Shown: piece by piece, positions 58,081 through 64,000 of the stretch | Numbering within the stretch: position 1 is the stretch's first letter | Layout of the letters: each line of letters starts with the position of its first letter | Assembly: GCA_041746735.1 (NCBI GenBank) | Contig: JBGTGP010000010.1 | Span: 32,945-96,944 of the forward strand | Source of the DNA: Opimibacter sp041746735 | GTDB taxonomy: Bacteria; Bacteroidota; Bacteroidia; Chitinophagales; Saprospiraceae | Direction of reading: 5' to 3' | Length of the DNA stretch: 64,000 bases | Notes under the pieces: model-generated | The model's input: the letters and a program-made list of their open reading frames with translations, nothing else | Told to the model about the DNA's origin: nothing | The model's database searches: none | Made by a program: the position numbers and the translations under genes

Positions 58081-59160
58081 ATGATATTGGATACGATTCG
58101 CACGAAGGGAAGACCCATATATTGGGTAGTGCTCATGTTCTCACTCTGTATCGCATGTTCTTCCGATCCGAAAACAAAGATACCGGATGTTGCCGATATC
58201 GATGTAGATCTCGAGATCATTCGCTTTGACCAATTGCTCCTCCAGGATACAACGCAGTCCGTGCAGACGATGTTGAAACTTCTGGAAGAGCATCCCGCTT
58301 TCGCTGAAGTATATTTCCGGCATGTGGCCCCCGGTGTGGAGGAACTCCTGACACCCGATGATACCGAACTTCGGTTGCAATATGTTCGGGAATGGATCCG
58401 CCATCCACGGACACGCTGGCTTTACGATACGGTGATGCAGATATTCCCGGATATCCGTCCTCTGGAGGCAGAACTTACCTCCGCTTTCCGGTATGCCCGG
58501 TATTATTTTCCAGACAAGGAGACGCCGAAGATCTATACCACCCTTTCCGATTTTGGATATTTCCCTTTTCTCTATGCCGAAGACAGCCTTCGCGATGGAA
58601 TAGGGATCAGCCTGGAAATGTTTTTGGGTAAGGACTTCCCTTATATGACGTACACAGGTATCAATAGTGCTTTTTCGGATTACCTGGTTCGCTCCTATAA
58701 TAAGGACCATATAGCTCGCCGTACGCTGGAGGTATGGGTGGATGACATGGCCGGACCACCACCTGGCAACCGACTGCTGGATCTGATGATTCATAATGGA
58801 CGTAAACTTTACATACTTGAAAAACTTTTACCGACCACACATGACTCCGTGATTATCGATTATCCGGCAGCCAAACTGGAATGGGTCCTTTCGCATGAAC
58901 GAAACGTCTGGCATCACTTTACATCCCAGGATTTGCTGTATGAAACGTCGTTAAATAAAATCCAGAAATTCATAGGTCCCAGTCCTTCTTCACCCGGGAT
59001 GCCACCGGAGTCTCCCGGCAATACCGGTTCATGGCTGGGCTGGCAGCTCGTAAGGTCTTTTATGACAACACATCCGGATATGTCCCTCCAGGAACTGCTG
59101 GAGTTGAAAGATGCGCAATTTATACTCGATGAGTCCGGATACCGACCGCCCAGAAAGTGA
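58081..59160 (+). CDS. gldB: Gliding motility lipoprotein GldB-like
   Basis: A 359-aa lipoprotein (YWVVLMFSLCIAC lipobox, then SSDPKTK) of the GldB family, needed for gliding in Flavobacterium and part of the envelope machinery linked to T9SS. Family features are DVDLEIIRFDQLLLQDT near the N-terminus, YFRHVAPGVEELL, TTLSDFGYFPFLYAEDSLRD, GISLEMFLGKDFPYMTYTGI and HERNVWHHFTSQDLLYETSL. ATG 58081 gives a short cytoplasmic lead before the lipobox. It is consistent with the T9SS cargo protease at 32906. Confidence 0.85.
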   Translation: MILDTIRTKGRPIYWVVLMFSLCIACSSDPKTKIPDVADIDVDLEIIRFDQLLLQDTTQSVQTMLKLLEEHPAFAEVYFRHVAPGVEELLTPDDTELRLQYVREWIRHPRTRWLYDTVMQIFPDIRPLEAELTSAFRYARYYFPDKETPKIYTTLSDFGYFPFLYAEDSLRDGIGISLEMFLGKDFPYMTYTGINSAFSDYLVRSYNKDHIARRTLEVWVDDMAGPPPGNRLLDLMIHNGRKLYILEKLLPTTHDSVIIDYPAAKLEWVLSHERNVWHHFTSQDLLYETSLNKIQKFIGPSPSSPGMPPESPGNTGSWLGWQLVRSFMTTHPDMSLQELLELKDAQFILDESGYRPPRK

Positions 59161-59314
59161 CCGGGCAAGGTATCCTCTGACTATCCGCGATGGTTTGGTC
59201 GGGGATATTGCGTATGCGGAATCTGGATTGATTCTTGTAGTTCAGGCTTCCGGCATATACCTTTGGGAAAAGGACATCAGGAAATGATTATTTTTCAGAA
59301 ATAAAGCACTCACC

Positions 59315-60265
59315 ATGTCAAGAGCCATTCCATTAGTTGATCTGCAAAAGTTTACATCCGGCACGGAAGAGGAGCGGAAGACCTTTGTAGACGAGCTAGG
59401 CCATGCGTTTCAGGAGTTTGGATTTGTAGGGGTTGTGCACCATGGCATACCTGCGGATCTGGTGGCCCGGTATTATGCGGAGGCCAAATCATTTTTTTCG
59501 TTGCCGGAAGATGTCAAGCGCCAGTATGAAATACAGGGACTTGCCGGACAGCGCGGATACACTTCATTTGGCAAGGAACATGCCAAACAAAGTAATGTAG
59601 GCGACCTCAAAGAATTTTATCAACTGGGCCAGGAAGTGCCGGCCGGCCATCCGGCGAAGGCCGAGTATCCTGACAATGTTCATGTAGCCGAAGTGCCTCA
59701 GTTTACCCAAACCGGTATCGAATTGTACAAAGCTTTTGAAACCGCCGGAGCCAGGCTTTTACGGGCGATCGCCCTGTATCTCCATTTGGACGAATTGTAC
59801 TTTGAAGAGAAGATTCATGAAGGAAACAGTATCCTGCGGGCGATTCACTATCCCCCGATCACGGCTGAACCTAAATCGGCTATCCGGGCAGAGCAGCATG
59901 AAGATATCAACCTGATCACCCTACTGGTCGGAGCATCTGCAGGAGGACTCCAGATTCTGGATCTGAAAAACGAATGGCTGGATATTGTGCCGGGAGAAGA
60001 TGAAATCGTGGTCAATGTAGGTGACATGCTCCAACGTCTGACCAACAATTACCTGAAGTCGACTACACATCGGGTGGTCAATCCACCAAGGGAAGAATGG
60101 CATCGACCGAGACTCTCTATACCTTTTTTCCTTCATCCGGTGAGTGCGATGGATCTTACCTGCCTGCCGTTTACCGTGACAACCGACCGGCCCCTTGCCT
60201 ATGATTCTATAACGGCTGGCGATTATCTCAATGAACGACTTCAGGAAATTGGATTGAAAAAATAG
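59315..60265 (+). CDS. Isopenicillin N synthase-family Fe(II)/2-oxoglutarate oxygenase
   Basis: A 316-aa non-haem iron oxygenase. The N-terminal DIOX_N domain (IPLVDLQKFTSGTEEERKTF) is followed by the jelly-roll core with the iron ligands His-x-Asp in EQHEDINLITLLVG and His in KSTTHRVVNPP, and the 2-oxoglutarate site Arg-x-Ser in RPRLSIPFF. The family covers plant-like dioxygenases, ethylene-forming and antibiotic enzymes, and many bacterial members of unknown substrate. It stands alone; no biosynthetic cluster surrounds it. A REP-like hairpin follows the stop. Confidence 0.9.
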   Translation: MSRAIPLVDLQKFTSGTEEERKTFVDELGHAFQEFGFVGVVHHGIPADLVARYYAEAKSFFSLPEDVKRQYEIQGLAGQRGYTSFGKEHAKQSNVGDLKEFYQLGQEVPAGHPAKAEYPDNVHVAEVPQFTQTGIELYKAFETAGARLLRAIALYLHLDELYFEEKIHEGNSILRAIHYPPITAEPKSAIRAEQHEDINLITLLVGASAGGLQILDLKNEWLDIVPGEDEIVVNVGDMLQRLTNNYLKSTTHRVVNPPREEWHRPRLSIPFFLHPVSAMDLTCLPFTVTTDRPLAYDSITAGDYLNERLQEIGLKK

Positions 60266-60276
60266 CAGGAGTTGCT

Positions 60277-60300
60277 GTTGCAGGAGTGTGCTCCTGCAAC
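60277..60300. repeat. REP-like hairpin, copy C
   Basis: Perfect 10-bp stem GTTGCAGGAG/CTCCTGCAAC around a TGTG tetraloop, directly between the oxygenase and the convergent hypothetical gene. It is homologous to copies A (13486) and B (13728), 47 kb away. Confidence 0.75.
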
Positions 60301-60306
60301 CACGAG

Positions 60307-60633
60307 TTAAAGTCCCTCCCAGTCTGTCGAATCTTTCTCTGTCGAATCTTTTTTACGATAGGCCTGCTTCGTCTTGATTCTTTCTTTTTGTCTATTGATG
60401 ATCAGGGCGGCTATACCCCGCGCCGGCGGTACGGTGGCGGAACGGAGAGCAAGCTGGATTTTATATTCCTCCACATCCAATCGATAGAGGGAACTCAGCA
60501 GCAGGTCAAGGTCATCCCGCATCATTTCTTCCACGCGGGAGGTAAAGATGTCGAGGAGTGCAGCTTCATCAAGAAAGATATCGCGGTCCGGCAGGAGAGA
60601 ATCAAACAGGCCCGGTTGTAATTCATTTTCCAT
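60307..60633 (-). CDS. Hypothetical protein downstream of GH3 gene
   Basis: A 108-aa soluble protein with an acidic N-terminal half (LPDRDIFLDEAALLDIFTSR, EEMMRDDLDLLLSSLYRLDV) and a basic C-terminus (INRQKERIKTKQAYRKKDST). The C-terminal KKDSTEKDSTDW contains a small duplicated KDST unit, from an 18-base repeat in the DNA. It begins 9 nt after the GH3 gene stop and so is probably its operon partner. No family recognised. Confidence 0.7.
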   Translation of the reverse strand: MENELQPGLFDSLLPDRDIFLDEAALLDIFTSRVEEMMRDDLDLLLSSLYRLDVEEYKIQLALRSATVPPARGIAALIINRQKERIKTKQAYRKKDSTEKDSTDWEGL

Positions 60634-60642
60634 GAAATGGGT

Positions 60643-62193
60643 TCAGACGGGATTTTGGTTGCTCGTCAATGGGTAGCGGATCATATCGAGAATATCATCG
60701 AGATATTGGCGGTCATTGGAGAGACGGGGTACTTTAGCCTGGCTGCCGATCTTGCCTTTCTTCTGCAGCCATCGACGGAAGGTGCCTTTGGGGAGTACCG
60801 TCAGGGTGAGTCGGTTGAGTGCCATACTCTGGAATCGCTTGGCTTCATAGTCGCCATTGACTTGCTGAAGATGACTATCCAGCAGGTCAGCAAAACGTTC
60901 GATATCGGGTGGAGTATGATCAAATTCGACCAGCCAGTGATGACCGCCCCTGCCATGCACAGTCATGTGGATAGGACCGGCTGTATAATCCGCGACCTGA
61001 GCCTGGAGAGCGGCGGACGTCATCTCGATGGCACGGTCTGTATTGTCGACCATGACTTCTTCGCCAAAGGTATTGATATACTGTTTGGTCCGGCCGGTGA
61101 TACAGATCCGGTAAGGGTCCACAGAGGTAAAGGTGACGGTATCTCCGATCTTGTAGCGCCAGAGGCCTCCATTGGTCGTGATGACCATGGCATAAGGCTT
61201 GTCAATTTCCACATCCCGCAGGGGAATGGCTTCAGGATCGGGACTATGCCATTGGCCTTCGGGAATAAATTCATAGTAGATACCATTATCGGGCAGAATG
61301 AGCATGCCTTCTCTGCGGTCGTGGGTGTCCTGCGAGGCAAAGTAGCCTTCGGATGCGTTATAGATTTCCTGGTAGTGAAACTGATCGGAGGGAAACATTT
61401 GGCGGAACTGGGATTCGTATGGGCCAAAACCGACGCCTCCATGCATGTAGACGGAGGCATTGGGCCACACCTGGAGCATGTGGTCACAGCCGTATAATTC
61501 GAGAATCCGGCGGAAGAGGACCAGATTCCAGGTGGGAACACCGGCAAAAACGCCGACATTTTCGCGGGCGCATTTCTGCGCCATGATTTCGATTTTCTGA
61601 TCCCACTCCGGCATCAGGGTGGTGGCAAAGTCGGGCGTAAAGAAGGGTCGTCCGATCCACGGCATGTGGTGGTACATGATGGCGGATACGTCTCCGTAAC
61701 GGATATCCGGGTGGCTGGCCCGGCTGATACTGCCGGCCATGACCAGATTCTTGTCTGCAAATACCCGTGTGCCGGGAAAGCGGTGGTAAAGGAGTGCCAG
61801 AGTATACCATCCGGAGCGGATATGGGTATGATTGAGGTGTTCGGTCGTGACGGGGATAAATTTGCTTTTGTCGGCGGTGGTACCGGAGGATTTGGCAAAC
61901 CAGGTGACCAGTCCGGGCCAGAGGACATTGGTTTCGCCCTGCATCATCCGTTGAATCTGATCCCGGATAGCATCATAATCCCGTACGGGAACCTGCCGGG
62001 CGTAGGTAGCTGCATCAGTGACAGAACTGAAGCCAAAAGACCGGCCGGTTTCGGTGCGCTTGGCTTTTTGAAGGAGGGTGTGTAGGAGTTGATTCTGGAG
62101 GGGGTGAATGTTTTTTTGCCGGTATTGCAGCCGGTCATAGAGGTACCGGAGGTACCGGGCTATGGCAGTATTGATGAGGCTGCGTGGTCGCAT
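60643..62193 (-). CDS. GH3 auxin-responsive-promoter family protein (acyl-adenylating)
   Basis: A 516-aa member of the GH3 family of the ANL adenylating superfamily. In plants these conjugate amino acids to jasmonate or auxin; the bacterial role is unknown. Visible elements are TWFAKSSGTTADKSKFIPVT (nucleotide P-loop-like motif), YMHGGVGFGPYESQFRQMFP, EIYNASEGYFASQDTHDRRE (Y-x-x-SEG motif) and LWRYKIGDTVTFTSVDPYRI. ATG 62193 is chosen over 62241 because family proteins start just before IARYLRYLYDRLQY. Cotranscribed with a small hypothetical gene. Confidence 0.9.
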   Translation of the reverse strand: MRPRSLINTAIARYLRYLYDRLQYRQKNIHPLQNQLLHTLLQKAKRTETGRSFGFSSVTDAATYARQVPVRDYDAIRDQIQRMMQGETNVLWPGLVTWFAKSSGTTADKSKFIPVTTEHLNHTHIRSGWYTLALLYHRFPGTRVFADKNLVMAGSISRASHPDIRYGDVSAIMYHHMPWIGRPFFTPDFATTLMPEWDQKIEIMAQKCARENVGVFAGVPTWNLVLFRRILELYGCDHMLQVWPNASVYMHGGVGFGPYESQFRQMFPSDQFHYQEIYNASEGYFASQDTHDRREGMLILPDNGIYYEFIPEGQWHSPDPEAIPLRDVEIDKPYAMVITTNGGLWRYKIGDTVTFTSVDPYRICITGRTKQYINTFGEEVMVDNTDRAIEMTSAALQAQVADYTAGPIHMTVHGRGGHHWLVEFDHTPPDIERFADLLDSHLQQVNGDYEAKRFQSMALNRLTLTVLPKGTFRRWLQKKGKIGSQAKVPRLSNDRQYLDDILDMIRYPLTSNQNPV

Positions 62194-62301
62194 AAGGGTT
62201 GTATAGTCTCCGCGTAATTGGGCAAAAAGGCCTACGGACACACTAAAGTAGGGAAAAAGTCCAGTTCCGGGATGGACTTTTGAAATTCCGGAAGCTGTGG
62301 A

Positions 62302-63792
62302 TTAGCGAATAGCGCGGAGCATGATCTCCCAGAGGGTTTCAAAGGGGATGATTTCGACTTCGATATTTCCCCCTGAGCCGGTGAGGGGGACCTGGTCGAG
62401 TTGGGCGCGGAGTTGGGCGGTATAGCGTTCGGTTTTGATGGGATGGAAGTCGGCCTTGGCCATCTGGACGACGAGCTTGATCATGCAGTTGCTGCGGAAG
62501 GTGTCATCATGGCGGAGATAGCGGCTGGCATACCGGTTGAGCGCATCGATCCGGTCGATGACCTCACTGAATTTGCGGCGCTGCAGGAGGAAAGCGACAT
62601 GAAGGAGGAGGATGCCGACATTGATCCCGCGTTTGTCTTTGCTGAAGATGGGGGTGCTGTTGAGGAATTTGGCGAGTCGAAACGGAGGGAGGGTGGATGT
62701 AGTAAATTTGCTTTTATTGATGTACGAGGATAAGTAGATATAACCTAAGTTTATACCTATGATCTCCTTTATGTTTTGGTTTTGATGCTTGTACTCCTTT
62801 CGAGATATCAGTTTTGATATTAGTGACGAAGCACCGGCAATATTTCCGCAGTATAAATATGCTTTAATTATATAAAGTGATAAATAGTAAATTCCTATTG
62901 GATATTTGGAAGCGGTATTTATAATTGGTAGACCATTATCAATGCATTTCTTATATTGACCTGCTTGGATGAGAGCAACAGACCTTCTTAGTTCTATAGA
63001 AATTGTTTTTCCCTGAGAATTTAATTCAGTATTTATAATATCAGATTTTATTGTGTCACACAAATTAAAAATCAATTGGTAATCTTTTTTAATTTCATAC
63101 AAAAAATATAGAATTCTAAACTTAGCCATTTTGAAATTTATTGTATGAACATTCTTAATTTTGCATATTTCGTTGGCATATTTTTGGGCTAAAAGTTCAA
63201 TTTCAGGGTTAATCGATGCTAGTGATTTTAAATGTATATTCTGTAAATTGAGGGCATATTTAATTGCTAATGTCTCTGCTTGGTATATATCTTGATAATC
63301 ACTTAAAATTTTATTGTATTTTTTAAATTTATATTTGTTGTATTCTGAGCTTCCATAGTATTCTGATAATATGCGAGATTGATGTAAAACTGTTTCGGTT
63401 ATTTGTAATTTTATCGAATTAGTAAGAGATTTTTCAAGAATTTCAATGGACATTTTTTTATTTATATTATGACTAATTATTTGACTAACAAGTGTTTCGC
63501 GTAATAGATTTACAACGCCAATAATTCGTTCATTATTTTCCAAAGTAGCTATATCATGGATGCATGAAACTTTGATAAGAAGTAATCGAAATTCCATTTT
63601 TACTTTTGAAAATGAGACTTGATCCGATTTACCGAAAAGAGCTTTCATGATTTCATATTCGGACATACTTTTTGATCCAATCATTATTTGGCAGAATTGA
63701 AATAAATGCTTGCTTTTGCTCATGCTGGATAACTCAAGCAATATGGGAAAGTAGCGTTCATTAAAATTGAGCAATTCATATATGAATTTCAT
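62302..63792 (-). CDS. Large alpha-helical hypothetical protein with a base-composition break
   Basis: A 496-aa protein, predicted all-helical with TPR-like packing (SVALIQAGQYKKCIDNGLPI, then VAFLLQRRKFSEVIDRIDAL). Residues 1 to about 360 (62715-63792) are encoded by very AT-rich DNA (about 27-30 % GC) with many Ile, Lys, Asn and Ser. The last about 135 residues (62302-62700) come from GC-rich DNA (about 57 %) and look better conserved (FSKDKRG, ASRYLRHDDTFRSNC, VEIIPFETLWEIML). The break is abrupt within one open frame. Function unknown; probably one of a multi-copy Saprospiria family. Confidence 0.75.
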   Translation of the reverse strand: MKFIYELLNFNERYFPILLELSSMSKSKHLFQFCQIMIGSKSMSEYEIMKALFGKSDQVSFSKVKMEFRLLLIKVSCIHDIATLENNERIIGVVNLLRETLVSQIISHNINKKMSIEILEKSLTNSIKLQITETVLHQSRILSEYYGSSEYNKYKFKKYNKILSDYQDIYQAETLAIKYALNLQNIHLKSLASINPEIELLAQKYANEICKIKNVHTINFKMAKFRILYFLYEIKKDYQLIFNLCDTIKSDIINTELNSQGKTISIELRRSVALIQAGQYKKCIDNGLPIINTASKYPIGIYYLSLYIIKAYLYCGNIAGASSLISKLISRKEYKHQNQNIKEIIGINLGYIYLSSYINKSKFTTSTLPPFRLAKFLNSTPIFSKDKRGINVGILLLHVAFLLQRRKFSEVIDRIDALNRYASRYLRHDDTFRSNCMIKLVVQMAKADFHPIKTERYTAQLRAQLDQVPLTGSGGNIEVEIIPFETLWEIMLRAIR

Positions 63793-64000
63793 CTAATGTG
63801 ATTTTATAAAGTGCTCTAAATCAGTTAAATATTGATGATCGTAGAAGAAATGGCGCCTAAATATACCTATTTGAGTATGAAATGTCCATTTAATTCCAAT
63901 CAATGATTTGGAAATTATATGTAATCAGACGATTCAAATCTGATCTGTAGTCATTTAGGTTATTGAAGAAATTCATCAAATTCTCCTTGAATTTCTGATA
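63793..64000. other. AT-rich DNA at the right edge
   Basis: About 200 bp upstream of the composition-break gene, as AT-rich as its 5' part. No open frame, RNA or repeat was recognised. It may hold the promoter of that gene and the edge of an AT-rich island continuing outside the window. Confidence 0.4.

Noticed and set aside
60637..61497. 286-codon open frame antisense to the GH3 gene
   Set aside because: It mirrors the codon structure of the GH3 gene, has no recognisable motif and no promoter; the GH3 reading is clearly the coding one.

Overview
The window looks like chromosomal DNA of a Bacteroidota bacterium, most likely of the Saprospiria (Saprospiraceae) type. Several things point there: a secreted metalloprotease with a C-terminal type IX secretion (T9SS) sorting domain, a GldB-like gliding lipoprotein beside a PorT-like barrel, a bacillithiol synthesis enzyme (BshA), a fused DAHP synthase/chorismate mutase, RprXY-like two-component proteins, and TAnnTTTG promoter elements in place of sigma70 -10 boxes. 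Genes are dense, GC is near 50 %, and no rRNA, CRISPR array, phage or insertion sequence was found.

Layout. 1-7.1 kb: 3' part of a POT peptide transporter, an M42 peptidase - pterin dehydratase - aminotransferase cluster, a haem-binding protein, tRNA-Val and aroF/chorismate mutase. 7.1-7.9 kb: a four-helix-bundle (23S rRNA intervening-sequence type) gene between two inverted arrays of heptanucleotide repeats. 7.9-12.4 kb: three exported amidohydrolase-family proteins in one operon, of which only one keeps the HxH metal motif. 12.6-16.6 kb: gcvH, a VanZ protein, a repeat-rich spacer, rpsT, dinB and an SRPBCC protein. 16.7-26.1 kb: a giant cytochrome c/PA14/propeller/DUF1080 lipoprotein, a sensor kinase and regulator, a TPR protein and a vanadium haloperoxidase-like lipoprotein. 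26.6-31.5 kb: phenylacetate genes paaC, paaD, paaG, paaH and paaI with an rRNA methyltransferase inserted; a PaaE-type reductase lies 13 kb further on. 31.9-47.9 kb: the T9SS protease, a double-Cys-motif lipoprotein, OsmC, an ECF sigma/anti-sigma/DUF4097-like cassette, an ABC exporter, NUDIX, YceI with a MerR/B12-type regulator, bshA, paaE, an apparent alkB remnant, a glycosyltransferase, CutC and a polysaccharide deacetylase. 48-64 kb: gltX, two OmpH/Skp chaperones, hutH with a coiled-coil partner, a beta-CASP nuclease, a 216-bp tandem repeat, nadC, PorT-like, gldB, a 2OG oxygenase, a GH3 protein and a gene with an abrupt base-composition break.

The most unusual signals are: heptamer tandem arrays in three intergenic regions, two with inverted geometry and one pair enclosing the four-helix-bundle gene; a 24-nt hairpin family; a 216-bp tandem repeat; perfect TAnnTTTG boxes only 4-11 nt before several start codons, implying leaderless or nearly leaderless mRNAs; an alkB relic that keeps its promoter; and a composition-chimeric gene at the right edge. 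No complete, clearly new multi-gene defence or biosynthetic system was identified.
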